Assembly (NCBI RefSeq): GCF_014197265.1
Contig: NZ_JACIFH010000001.1
Location: forward strand, 3,038,001 to 3,102,000
Direction: 5' to 3'
Length of the DNA: 64,000 nucleotides
Origin: Microbacterium invictum
GTDB taxonomy: Bacteria; Actinomycetota; Actinomycetes; Actinomycetales; Microbacteriaceae
Part shown: piece after piece, positions 52,339 to 60,444 of the stretch
Layout: every line of letters begins with the position of its first letter
How positions within the stretch are numbered: the stretch's first letter is position 1
Program-made: the position numbers and the translations under genes
Notes under the pieces: model-generated
Databases searched by the model: none
Told to the model about the DNA's origin: nothing
Seen by the model: only the letters and a program-made list of their open reading frames with translations

Positions 52339-53778
52339 TCAGCCGGCGAGGCCGAACAGTTCCAGCGGGTGCGTGAGGCGCCACCAGGCATCGGGCGGCT
52401 CGATGTCGTCGGCCAGCGTCAGCTCGAGGACGTCGGAGTCGAGGGGTCCGGCGTAGGTGACCGATCCGGCCACGTCGCCGGCGGTGCGTGCGTCGTCGAG
52501 CGCGAAGGCGGCGTCGATCTGCGCGGTGGCGCCGTTCCACAGCACGATCGAGCCTGCGGCATCCGTCACCAGGTCGGCGCTTTCGCCCCACGCCGTCGAC
52601 ACGGTCCCGGCGACGGTGCCCGCCGGCAGCACAGCGGGTACGGAGACCTCGGCGGCGAGCGCATCGAGCAGTCGCTCGCTCTCGCTGTCGCGCAGCGCGT
52701 CGGTGGGCTGACCGAGCACCGCCGCGTACAGGCGCACGGTGGTCTCGTCGACGGTGACCTCTTTGGCCGACAGCAGGTTGTACCACTCCCACAGTCCGCC
52801 GGTCTTGACGCCCAGCACCGACGGGTCGTCGAGCAGGTCGTTGGTGTTCTCGACCTCGCCGGCGCCCGGAAGCTCGACCGCCTGGGTGCGCACGATCTCG
52901 GCCACCACGGGGTTTGCCAGGGCCAGGTCGGCCAGGGGGAGCAGCGCCGCCGGGTCGGCGGCATTGGCCTCGAGGATGCCGGTCGGCTCGACGACGGTGA
53001 TCCCGTCGAGGCCGTGCTTGCTGAGCCACTCGCGCGCCGCGCCGGCGAACACCTCGTCGTTCGGCCACAGGTCGGACGCCAGCCGCTCGGCGTAGTTGCC
53101 GGCCGACCCGAGCAGGATGCCCTGCAGCAGCTGATACTGCGTGAGGGTGCCGTCGACGGGCACGTCGAGCGCCGATTCTCCGCGGGCGAGGAAGTTCCAG
53201 TACTCCACCCGGTCGTCGTAGGTGAAGTCGTAGTCGCGCCCCGGTTCGCCGGGTGCCAGCGGCAACTGCTCGAGGGCCATGAGCACGGTGACGACCTTGG
53301 TGATGCTCGCGATCGGAGAGACGTCGGCGGTGGATGCCACGGGCGAGCCGATCCCGTCGACTCCCGCGGCCGCGGACCCGTCCTCGGGCCAGGTGAGCGT
53401 CGAGACCGGGGCGGTCACCGGGGCGATCTCAGCGGTGGTGACCGTGGGGGCGACGGCCGTCAGCGGCCAGAGGAGCGTCGCGGCGGCGTAGCCTCCGGCC
53501 AGGGCGAGCACCGCGCCGATCGGGACGAGCACGGAGGGTCGCAGTGGTGAGCGGCGCGGGCGCCGCGCCAGCAGATCGGGGCCGCCGGGGGCAGGCGGCC
53601 GCAGCGGGCCGAGCGTGTCGACGTCGACCCATGTCAGCGCAGACGACGCTGCCGGCGACGTTCCGGCATCCACCGTCGCAATGCCGAGCGCGTCGAGGTC
53701 GTCGGCAGGCGGGGGAGTGGATGCCGCGGCCTCGCGGCGCGCACGCCGCGACAGAGGGGGCGCGTCTTCCAGGGTCAC
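52339..53778 (-). CDS. D-alanyl-D-alanine carboxypeptidase family protein
   Basis: A 479-residue, single-pass membrane penicillin-binding protein-like enzyme. The N-terminal about 90 residues are cytosolic (Arg/Ala/Pro-rich). A transmembrane segment follows (SVLVPIGAVLALAGGYAAATLLW). Outside is the S11/D-Ala carboxypeptidase domain, with the active-site SxxK in SPIASITKVVTVLMAL, the second motif in LLGSAGNYAERLA (an SAGN variant of SxN) and KTG in VLGVKTGGLW. It would trim peptidoglycan stem peptides or act as a PBP-like regulator. It is convergent with the SLC13-type gene across the 84-bp repeats. Confidence 0.85.
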   Translation of the reverse strand: MTLEDAPPLSRRARREAAASTPPPADDLDALGIATVDAGTSPAASSALTWVDVDTLGPLRPPAPGGPDLLARRPRRSPLRPSVLVPIGAVLALAGGYAAATLLWPLTAVAPTVTTAEIAPVTAPVSTLTWPEDGSAAAGVDGIGSPVASTADVSPIASITKVVTVLMALEQLPLAPGEPGRDYDFTYDDRVEYWNFLARGESALDVPVDGTLTQYQLLQGILLGSAGNYAERLASDLWPNDEVFAGAAREWLSKHGLDGITVVEPTGILEANAADPAALLPLADLALANPVVAEIVRTQAVELPGAGEVENTNDLLDDPSVLGVKTGGLWEWYNLLSAKEVTVDETTVRLYAAVLGQPTDALRDSESERLLDALAAEVSVPAVLPAGTVAGTVSTAWGESADLVTDAAGSIVLWNGATAQIDAAFALDDARTAGDVAGSVTYAGPLDSDVLELTLADDIEPPDAWWRLTHPLELFGLAG

Positions 53779-53825
53779 CCATACAAACTACCGTCCCTGC
53801 AGAGGCGGCTATACTCGATCCGACA

Positions 53826-53915
53826 ACCACGGGAGTCCGGTGAGCCGGGCTGAGAGGAAGCGATCCACGCTTCGACCGTCGAACCTGATCCGGATCATGC
53901 CGGCGCAGGGAGGAG
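53826..53915 (+). promoter_or_regulatory. TPP riboswitch (THI element)
   Basis: The segment contains the conserved TPP aptamer pieces in order: GGGAGTCCGGTGAGCC, the GGGCTGAGAGGAAG box, a variable P3-like stem, then GAACCTGATCCGGATCATGCCG and GCAGGGA. The 3' strand of P1 runs into the ribosome site GGGAGGAG (53908-53915), 5 nt before the ATG of ykoE, and no terminator hairpin intervenes. Binding of thiamine pyrophosphate is therefore expected to block translation initiation of the YkoEDC operon. Confidence 0.93.
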
Positions 53916-53920
53916 AGAAC

Positions 53921-54547
53921 ATGCACGCTGCTGCGTCTGAAACCACCGTCCGCCCCACGGGGAACCGCTTCCGCTGGCGGGTCGTCGACATCGTCGTCGC
54001 CAGCGTCCTGGGTGTCGCCTCGGGACTGATCTTCCTGCTGTGGAACATCGGCTACCTCGGGCCGAAGGCTCTGCTCGAGCCGCTGCTTCCCGGTCTGCAG
54101 GGACTGCTCGACGGTCCGTGGCTGTTCGCCGGGGTGCTCGGCGCCCTCATCATCCGCAAGCCCGGTGCGGCGATCTACACCGAGACTCTCGCCGCGGTCG
54201 TCTCGGCGCTGGTCGGCAACCAGTGGGGCGGGTTCCTCACGATCGAAGCCGGCCTCGTCCAGGGTCTCGGTGCCGAGATCGTGTTCCTGATCGTCGCGTA
54301 CAAGCTGTGGTCGTTCCCCGTCGCGATCCTGGCGGGCGCGGGCGCGGGCCTCGCCGGCGCCATCAACAACCTGATCCTCTGGTATGCCGGATCCGATGCC
54401 ACGTTCACCATCGTCTACCTCATCTCATCGGTGGTGTCGGGGGCCGTGATCGCCGGTGGGGGTGCGTGGCTGATCGCCCGAGGGCTGGCCGCGACAGGTG
54501 CGCTCGACCGGTTCGCGTCCGGGCGCGCGGTGCGCGAACGCGTCTGA
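53921..54547 (+). CDS. ykoE: ECF transporter S component, thiamine precursor specific (YkoE)
   Basis: A 208-residue membrane protein with about five to six helices and the YkoE pattern (VVDIVVASVLGVASGLIFLLWN, then EPLLPGLQGLLDGPWLFAGVLGALIIRKPGAAIYTE). YkoE is the substrate-binding S component for hydroxymethylpyrimidine or a related thiamine precursor. It is the first gene after the TPP riboswitch, with an excellent ribosome site. It is followed by the double ATPase ykoD after 3 bp, and together with ykoC the set forms a complete ECF importer. Confidence 0.92.
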   Translation: MHAAASETTVRPTGNRFRWRVVDIVVASVLGVASGLIFLLWNIGYLGPKALLEPLLPGLQGLLDGPWLFAGVLGALIIRKPGAAIYTETLAAVVSALVGNQWGGFLTIEAGLVQGLGAEIVFLIVAYKLWSFPVAILAGAGAGLAGAINNLILWYAGSDATFTIVYLISSVVSGAVIAGGGAWLIARGLAATGALDRFASGRAVRERV

Positions 54548-54550
54548 CGG

Positions 54551-56011
54551 ATGGCTGTCGACCCGGGTGAGCAGCGCCGCCCCGCGGCGGTCAGCGCCCG
54601 GGGGTGGGGCTGGCGGCACGCCTCGCGGCGCGCGTGGGCCCTGCGCGACGTCACCTTCGACATCTCGCCCGGTGAGCGGGTCCTTCTGCTCGGAGCCTCC
54701 GGATCGGGCAAGTCGACACTGCTGCACGGGCTGGCCGGCGTGCTCGGCGGCGACGAAGAAGGTGAGGCCGCCGGTGACCTGCTGCTCGACGGCCACCCCG
54801 CGGCGGCGGTGCGGGGACGTGCCGGGCTGGTGATGCAGGACCCGGACTCGCAGGTGATCCTCGCCCGGGTCGGCGACGACGTGGCGTTCGGCTGCGAGAA
54901 CCTCGGCATCCCGCGCGACGAAACGTGGCGCCGCGTCGATGACGCCCTGGCGGCCGTAGGCCTCGATGTACCGAAGGACCGCCCGACCAAGCACCTGTCC
55001 GGTGGGCAGAAGCAGCGGCTCGCGCTCGCCGGCGCCATCGCGATGCGCCCCGGACTGCTCGCGCTCGATGAGCCGACGGCGAATCTCGACCCCGCGGGAG
55101 TGGTCGAAGTCCGTGACGCCGTCCGGGCACTGCTCGACCGCACCGGCACGACCTTCGTGGTCGTCGAGCATCGCACCGAGGTGTGGCTGCCGATCGTCGA
55201 CCGCGTGATCGTGCTGGGCCACGGTGGGGTGGTCGCCGACGGCACGCCCAGCGCTGTGCTCGACGCCGACGGCAGACGGCTCGCGGATGCCGGAGTGTGG
55301 GTCCCCGGCATCCCTCCCGCCGTTCCGGCGACGCCCGCCCGGCCGGCGGGCGACGTGCTGCTGTCGGGCCGGGGACTGGCCGTCGAGCGGGTGCGGGGTG
55401 TGCCCGTGGCATCCGGGATCGACATGGAGGTCCGGGCCGGCGAGGCGCTCGCTATCACCGGCCCGAACGGCGCCGGCAAATCGACCCTCGGGCTCACCCT
55501 CGCCGGGCTGCTGCCCCCGGGGGCAGGCGAGTTGCGTGCGGTCGGGGAGCTCGCACGCGGGGTGGGGCACGACCCGGTGACGTGGAAGTCGCGCGACCTG
55601 CTGACCCGGATCGGCATGGTGTTCCAGGACCCGGAGCACCAGCTGCTGGCGCGCACGGTGCGGGGAGAACTCGAGGTCGGGCCGCGTGCGCTCGGGCTCG
55701 GCGAGGGGGAGACCGCCGCCCGGGTCGACGGACTGCTCGAGCGTCTGCGGCTGAGCGGTTTGGCCCGCGCCAACCCGTACACCCTCTCGGGCGGGGAGAA
55801 GCGGCGGCTGACGGTCGCGGCGGCGCTGGCCACCCGGCCGCGCATGCTCGTGCTCGACGAGCCGACCTTCGGGCAGGACGCGGTGACTTGGGCTGAGCTC
55901 GTGGCGCTGCTGGCGGGGCTGCGCGACGAGGGCAGCGCCATCGTCGCGATCACCCATGATGCCGCCGTGGTCGAGGCGCTGCATGCGCGACGAATCGAGC
56001 TGAGCGGATGA
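54551..56011 (+). CDS. ykoD: ECF transporter duplicated ATPase (YkoD)
   Basis: A 486-residue protein with two ABC ATPase domains in one chain. The first has Walker A GASGSGKSTLL (near 54) and signature LSGGQKQRLALAGAI; the second has Walker A GPNGAGKSTLG (near 310) and signature LSGGEKRRLTVAAAL with Walker B MLVLDEPTFGQD. This matches YkoD, which energises the YkoE/YkoC importer. Its ATG follows the ykoE stop by 3 bp, and its end overlaps the ykoC start (ATGA). Confidence 0.92.
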   Translation: MAVDPGEQRRPAAVSARGWGWRHASRRAWALRDVTFDISPGERVLLLGASGSGKSTLLHGLAGVLGGDEEGEAAGDLLLDGHPAAAVRGRAGLVMQDPDSQVILARVGDDVAFGCENLGIPRDETWRRVDDALAAVGLDVPKDRPTKHLSGGQKQRLALAGAIAMRPGLLALDEPTANLDPAGVVEVRDAVRALLDRTGTTFVVVEHRTEVWLPIVDRVIVLGHGGVVADGTPSAVLDADGRRLADAGVWVPGIPPAVPATPARPAGDVLLSGRGLAVERVRGVPVASGIDMEVRAGEALAITGPNGAGKSTLGLTLAGLLPPGAGELRAVGELARGVGHDPVTWKSRDLLTRIGMVFQDPEHQLLARTVRGELEVGPRALGLGEGETAARVDGLLERLRLSGLARANPYTLSGGEKRRLTVAAALATRPRMLVLDEPTFGQDAVTWAELVALLAGLRDEGSAIVAITHDAAVVEALHARRIELSG

Positions 56012-56796
56012 CGCTGCTCGACACGCACGCGCGCACCGGCACGTTCGCGCGGATCAACCCCGTCGCCAAGCTCGCCGCCAGTGGGCTCATCGCGCTGCCG
56101 CTCATCCTCACCCTCGACGTCGTCTCGGCCGCCGTCGCTCTCGTCCTGGAGATGCTTCTCTTCCCGTTCGCCGGTATCGGCTGGCGGGAGTTCTGGCTGC
56201 GCACCTGGCCGGTCTGGCTGGCCGCGCCGCTGACCGCGCTGACGATCGTCCTCTACGGCGAGGCGTCTGGCCAGGTCTACTTCGAGTGGCTGTTCGTGCG
56301 GGTCAGCGACGGCTCGATCGCTCTCGCTGCGGCCACCTTCCTCCGCGTGCTCGCGATCGCGCTGCCCTCGGTCGTGCTGTTCATCACGGTCGACCCGACC
56401 GACCTCGCCGATGGCCTGGCCCAGATCGTGAAACTGCCGGCCCGATTCGTGCTCGGGGCGCTCGCCGGGCTGCGCATGGTCGGGCTCTTCCTCGACGACT
56501 GGCGGGCACTCGAGCTCGCACGCCGGGCCCGCGGGGTGGCCGACCGGGGCCGCATCCGGCGGTTCGCGGGGATGGCGTTCGCACTGCTCGTGCTGTCGAT
56601 ACGCCGCGGGTCCAAGCTCGCGACGGCCATGGAGGCGCGCGGGTTCGGTGCGCCGGTGACGCGCACCTGGGCGCGCGAGTCCACCTTCGGCGCGAGGGAG
56701 TGGCTGCTGGTCGCGATGGGTGCGGCGATCGGGCTGATCGCCGTGGGCGCGGCGATCGTCACCGGCTCGTGGAACTTCATCCTCGGGCCGTCCTGA
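56008..56796 (+). CDS. ykoC: ECF transporter T component (YkoC/EcfT)
   Basis: A 262-residue membrane protein with about five helices and the EcfT coupling region (long cytosolic helices with ARRARGVADRGRIRRF). The N-terminal RTGTFARINPVAKLAASGLIALP is typical of the CbiQ/EcfT family. It couples ATP hydrolysis by YkoD to substrate uptake by YkoE. The ATG overlaps the ykoD stop (ATGA). It is the last gene of the riboswitch operon; the next gene runs convergently. Confidence 0.9.
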   Translation: MTLLDTHARTGTFARINPVAKLAASGLIALPLILTLDVVSAAVALVLEMLLFPFAGIGWREFWLRTWPVWLAAPLTALTIVLYGEASGQVYFEWLFVRVSDGSIALAAATFLRVLAIALPSVVLFITVDPTDLADGLAQIVKLPARFVLGALAGLRMVGLFLDDWRALELARRARGVADRGRIRRFAGMAFALLVLSIRRGSKLATAMEARGFGAPVTRTWARESTFGAREWLLVAMGAAIGLIAVGAAIVTGSWNFILGPS

Positions 56797-56857
56797 ACGG
56801 GAGGCGCCCGGGTGTTGCACGTGCCGCGGTGGATGGCGCGGTGAACGCCGGCCAGGC

Positions 56858-57817
56858 CTAAGCGGCGATGCAGACGCGGACGGCAGCCGGTCGCACCGTG
56901 ATGCGCGCCCGCGCGACCACGCCGAAGCTGTCGCCGTCCAGCTCGATGCCGTGCGGGGTCTCGAACCGGACGTCGAACTGCCGCCCCTGCGCGTAGGCGA
57001 GTGCCTGGAGCTCCGGCGCCGATTGCAGCCAGCGACGGCCCAGACGGGAGCGGTGCGCGACCCCCTGGATCGTGAGGCGTGTGCCGATCCTCGCCCAGCC
57101 GAACCTGCCCTTCGGTCGCAGCATGACCACGTCCAGCAGGCCGTCGTCGACCTTGGCGGCCGGGATGAGGAGCATGTTGCCGGTGAGCGTGCCGCAGTTG
57201 CCGACGATGACCGTGTGGGCGCGGACCGACCGGCTGTGACCGCCGTCGACGCGGTAGTGGAGGTGGATCAGGCGGTTCGCGATGACCGATCGGGCGATCG
57301 GGGTCACGTAGGCGAGCCAGCCCAGCCGCTGCTTCGCCACGGCGCTGGTGTGCTCGGCCATCTCCGCGTCGAGCCCGATGCCGGCCATCACGAGGAACGC
57401 GTGCGTGCGCCGCTCGCCGGTCTCGTCCTCGACCTCAGCGACGGCGATGTCGACGGCCCGCGTGGCGCCCGAGAACGCGGCGGCGACGGAGCCTTCGACA
57501 TCGCTCAACGTCAGACCGAGGTTGCGGGCCAGGAGGTTGCCGGTACCGGCGGGCACCAGCGCAACCGGCGTCCCGGTGGGGTAGACGACCTCGGCGACGG
57601 TGCGCACGGTGCCGTCGCCGCCGGCGACGATCACGACCGCCGGATCTTCCGCAAGGGCCGCTTGTGCCGCGCGCAGCCCGGAGTCCTCGGGACTCGTCTC
57701 GTACCAGCGCGTCTCATCCCAGCCATGCCGGCGTTCCTGTACCTGGACAGCTCGCCGCACCCGGTCAAGCGACACCTTGACCGGGTTGTACACGACCGCC
57801 GCATGGCGTGACTGCAT
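56858..57817 (-). CDS. Diacylglycerol kinase family lipid kinase
   Basis: A 319-residue protein. The DAGK catalytic motif VIVAGGDGTVRTVAEVVY and GTPVALVPAGTGNLLARNLGL are present near 75-120, followed by the beta-sandwich C-terminal domain with TVIVGNCGTLTGNMLLIPAAKVDDGLLDVV. Relatives are DgkB/YegS-type soluble lipid kinases that phosphorylate diacylglycerol or other lipids using ATP. The ATG at 57817 starts right before HAAVVYNPVKV. The next gene upstream on the same strand ends 9 bp before it. Confidence 0.92.
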   Translation of the reverse strand: MQSRHAAVVYNPVKVSLDRVRRAVQVQERRHGWDETRWYETSPEDSGLRAAQAALAEDPAVVIVAGGDGTVRTVAEVVYPTGTPVALVPAGTGNLLARNLGLTLSDVEGSVAAAFSGATRAVDIAVAEVEDETGERRTHAFLVMAGIGLDAEMAEHTSAVAKQRLGWLAYVTPIARSVIANRLIHLHYRVDGGHSRSVRAHTVIVGNCGTLTGNMLLIPAAKVDDGLLDVVMLRPKGRFGWARIGTRLTIQGVAHRSRLGRRWLQSAPELQALAYAQGRQFDVRFETPHGIELDGDSFGVVARARITVRPAAVRVCIAA

Positions 57818-57826
57818 CGGACGAGC

Positions 57827-58246
57827 CTATGCGGGCGGATCCAGCCGGGCTCCCGATCCGGCATCCAACTTCCGCACCAGCCGGCGCGGCGCCGTCACCC
57901 GGTACGACGACTCGATGAGCTCGGCGACCTCCTGCCAGTCGGTGTCGTCGTCGAGGTCGATGCCGAGCCATCCCGACGGGCCGAGGTAGCCGGGTACCCA
58001 GAATCGCGGGTCCTGCCGCAGGGCGGGGTCGTCGTCGGGATCGGGCTGCACCATGATCGCCGCGTCGTGCGCGACCCACTCGCCCTCAATGCGCTGCGAA
58101 CCGCCGAAGTAGACGAACACCTTCTGGGTGAAGAACGCCGGCCGGCCGTGGCTGACCTTCTCGTCGGCCTCAGGCAGCGAGAGGGCGACGCCGCGCACCC
58201 GCGCCAGCAACGGGTCGTGCTCGTCGAACATGATCGGATGCGCCAT
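57827..58246 (-). CDS. MmcQ/YjbR family DNA-binding protein
   Basis: A 139-residue protein with the CyaY-like YjbR fold (ARVRGVALSLPEADEKVSHGRPAFFTQKVFVYFGG, then WVAHDAAIMVQPDPDD and FWVPGYLGPSGWLGIDL). Function is unclear; relatives bind DNA or are uncharacterised. The ATG at 58246 was chosen from several in-frame options because the conserved N-terminus begins right after it; upstream codons are antisense to the divergent polymerase gene. Confidence 0.88.
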   Translation of the reverse strand: MAHPIMFDEHDPLLARVRGVALSLPEADEKVSHGRPAFFTQKVFVYFGGSQRIEGEWVAHDAAIMVQPDPDDDPALRQDPRFWVPGYLGPSGWLGIDLDDDTDWQEVAELIESSYRVTAPRRLVRKLDAGSGARLDPPA

Positions 58247-58280
58247 GTCGCCGATTGTCCCACTGCGGCACACTGGTCGC

Positions 58281-59360
58281 ATGACAGGCTCCGCTCGTGG
58301 GTGGGTGCTGCACGTCGACCTCGACCAGTTCATCGCCGCCGTCGAGGTGCTGCGGCGGCCCGAGCTCGCCGGCCGGCAGGTCATCGTGGGTGGTCGCGGC
58401 GATCCCACCGAGCGGGCGGTGGTCTCGACGGCGTCGTACGAGGCCCGCGCGCTCGGGGTGGGGTCGGGGATGCCGCTGCGCATCGCCGCGCGCAGGGCAC
58501 CTGACGCGATCATCCTTCCGGTCGACGCCGCCGCGTATACGGCGGCGTCGGAAGAGGTCATGGCCACGCTGCGGGCGCAGCCCGGTGCCGTCGTCCAGGT
58601 CCTCGGCTGGGATGAGGCCTTCGTCGGTGTCACGACCGACGATCCCGAAGCCGCTGCGCGGCAGATTCAGGAGGCGGTGCTCGAACGCACGCAGCTGCAC
58701 TGCAGCGTCGGAATCGGCGACACCCTCATCCGCGCGAAGAACGCGACCGACTTCGGCAAGCCGCAGGGCACCTTCCGGCTCACCGCCGACAACTGGCTCG
58801 AGGTCATGGGCAACCGGCCGACGATCGAGCTGTGGGGCGTCGGAAGCAAGATCTCCAAGCGGCTGGCGAGCCACGACATCCACACCGTCACAGAGCTCGC
58901 GGCCGCCGACGATGCCGTGCTGGCGGCGGAGTTCGGGCCGAAGATGGGCCCCTGGTACCGCACGCTCGGCCGGGGCGAGGGCTCCGCCGTCGTCGACGAC
59001 ACCCCGTGGGTGGCACGCGGCCACGGGCGGGAGACCACCTTCCAGCGCGACCTCACCGTGCGGTCAGACATCGAACAGGCCGCGCAGGATCTTCTCGCAC
59101 AGGTGCTCGAGGACGTCGCCGCCGAAGGTCGCCCCGTCGTCGGTGTCGGGCTCAAGGTGCGCTATGCGCCGTTCATGACGAAGACGTTGGTGCACAAGAT
59201 CGACGCGACGTTCGACCGCGCCGTGGTCACGGCCGAGACGATGAAGCTCGTCGATCGCATCGAGCCCGAGCGGCCCCTCCGGCTGCTCGGCGTGCGGGCC
59301 GAGATGGCCATGCCCGACGACGCCCGGGAGGGTCACACCCCGACCCGCGGCGGGTGGTGA
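58281..59360 (+). CDS. dinB: DNA polymerase IV (Y family)
   Basis: A 359-residue Y-family polymerase. Palm motifs are VLHVDLDQFIAAVEV near residue 10 (first catalytic aspartates) and GWDEAFVGV near 115 (the catalytic Asp-Glu pair, with GW in place of the usual serine-isoleucine). The SIGIGxTLIRAKxATDFGKP-type helix is followed by helix-hairpin-helix and little-finger domains (ELWGVGSKISKRLASHDIHTVTELA, then RETTFQRDLT). It performs translesion synthesis. ATG at 58281 starts just before the first motif; the C-terminal beta-clamp-binding peptide is not evident. Confidence 0.88.
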   Translation: MTGSARGWVLHVDLDQFIAAVEVLRRPELAGRQVIVGGRGDPTERAVVSTASYEARALGVGSGMPLRIAARRAPDAIILPVDAAAYTAASEEVMATLRAQPGAVVQVLGWDEAFVGVTTDDPEAAARQIQEAVLERTQLHCSVGIGDTLIRAKNATDFGKPQGTFRLTADNWLEVMGNRPTIELWGVGSKISKRLASHDIHTVTELAAADDAVLAAEFGPKMGPWYRTLGRGEGSAVVDDTPWVARGHGRETTFQRDLTVRSDIEQAAQDLLAQVLEDVAAEGRPVVGVGLKVRYAPFMTKTLVHKIDATFDRAVVTAETMKLVDRIEPERPLRLLGVRAEMAMPDDAREGHTPTRGGW

Positions 59361-59384
59361 ACGGCCGGTGCTCGGGGCCCGATG

Positions 59385-59573
59385 TCAGGTCGCGTTCCAC
59401 AGGTCGCGGTAGTAGGCGAGGCGCTCGCCGTCGGGCTCGACCCCGTACGCCTCGATGAGGGCGTCCTCCCACCCCGGACCGTAGTTCCACTGGGTGCTCA
59501 TGGATGCCACGGCGATATCGGCCCAGCGGTCGCCCACCCCGAGGGCGCCGAGGTCGACGTGTGCGAGCCACTG
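59385..59573 (-). pseudogene. 3' end of an aminoglycoside phosphotransferase gene cut by the IS element
   Basis: Read on the minus strand from the IS edge to the TGA at 59385-59387, the frame gives about 62 residues. They contain AHVDLGALGVGDRWADIA, TQWNYGPGWEDALIEAYGV and ERLAYYRDLWNAT. This is the C-terminal region of an APH(3')-type phosphotransferase, with the aspartate-bearing D-x-G-x-L-G-V-x-D-R-x-x-D signature. The kinase N-lobe and the HGD catalytic loop are not found on the other side of the insertion, so the gene is non-functional. Confidence 0.8.
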
Positions 59574-59589
59574 TGAGTATTTGAAGGGT

Positions 59590-59676
59590 TGAGGGCCAGT
59601 CGATATTGGGGTTCAGTGCCACTCGATATTGCGATTCAGGGCCGCCCGGTATTGCCGGTGAGCGCCACCCGGTGAT
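59590..59676. repeat. Left subterminal repeats of the IS21 element
   Basis: Four roughly 22-24 bp units are seen, with cores TTGAGGGCCAGTCGATATTG, TTCAGTGCCACTCGATATTG, TTCAGGGCCGCCCGGTATTG and the degraded GTGAGCGCCACCCGGTGAT. Inverted copies of the same unit sit near the right end. They probably bind IstA. Confidence 0.75.
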
Positions 59677-59697
59677 GGCAACGCTCACCGGCGCCGG

Positions 59698-60444
59698 TCA
59701 GGCCGTCCTGGCGGTGTGTTCGCGCATGTTGGTGCTGCCGGTCTCGATCCAGATGGTGTTGTGGACGATGCGGTCCATGATCGCGTCGGCGTGGACTCCG
59801 CCGCCGAGGCGTTGGTGCCAGTCCTTCTTCGCGTACTGGGTGCAGAACACCGTCGAGGTGGCGTCGTAGCGGCGCTCGAGCAGCTCGAGCAGCATGCCGC
59901 GAACGCTGTCATCGGGGTTGTCGAGGAGCCATTCGTCGATCACGAGGAGCGTGAACGCCGCGTATTTGCGGAGCCACTTCTCCTTCCCCGCGGGCCGGTC
60001 GCGGGCGGTGGCCCAGGATTCTTCGAGGTCGGGCATGCGGATGTAGTGCGCCCGGTAGCGGTGCTGACAGGCCTGCTTCGCCAACGCCGATCCGAGGTAG
60101 CTCTTCCCGGACCCGGTGAAGCCTTGGAAGACGACGTTCTGCTGCCGGGTGATGAACTGGCAGGTGCCGAGTTGCGCGATCACCCCGCGGTCAAGACCCC
60201 GCTGCTCGAGCAGGTCGACTCGCCGCAGGTCCGCGTTCGGGTAGCGGAGACCGGCCCGCCGGATGAGGCCTTCGACCTTGGCGTGGGTGAAGGTGGCGTG
60301 GGCGTCGTCGACGGCGAGCTTGACGCGTTCTTCGAACGCCATTCCCAACGTGAGGCTGTCGTCCTGGACCTCGAACGCGTCGACCAGCGACGTCACCCCC
60401 ATCTCACGCAGCTTCCGCTTCGTCTCCGAGTCGAGCCGGCTCAT
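59698..60444 (-). CDS. istB: IS21-family transposition helper ATPase
   Basis: A 248-residue AAA+ protein related to DnaC. Walker A is GFTGSGKSYLG (near 112), Walker B is ITLLVIDEW-like (FTLLVIDEWLLD), and the C-terminal CTQYAKKDWHQRLGGGVHADAIMDRIVHN is typical of IstB. It stimulates and directs transposition by IstA. The ATG overlaps the istA stop (ATGA). Length is normal and no disruption is seen. Confidence 0.95.
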   Translation of the reverse strand: MSRLDSETKRKLREMGVTSLVDAFEVQDDSLTLGMAFEERVKLAVDDAHATFTHAKVEGLIRRAGLRYPNADLRRVDLLEQRGLDRGVIAQLGTCQFITRQQNVVFQGFTGSGKSYLGSALAKQACQHRYRAHYIRMPDLEESWATARDRPAGKEKWLRKYAAFTLLVIDEWLLDNPDDSVRGMLLELLERRYDATSTVFCTQYAKKDWHQRLGGGVHADAIMDRIVHNTIWIETGSTNMREHTARTA

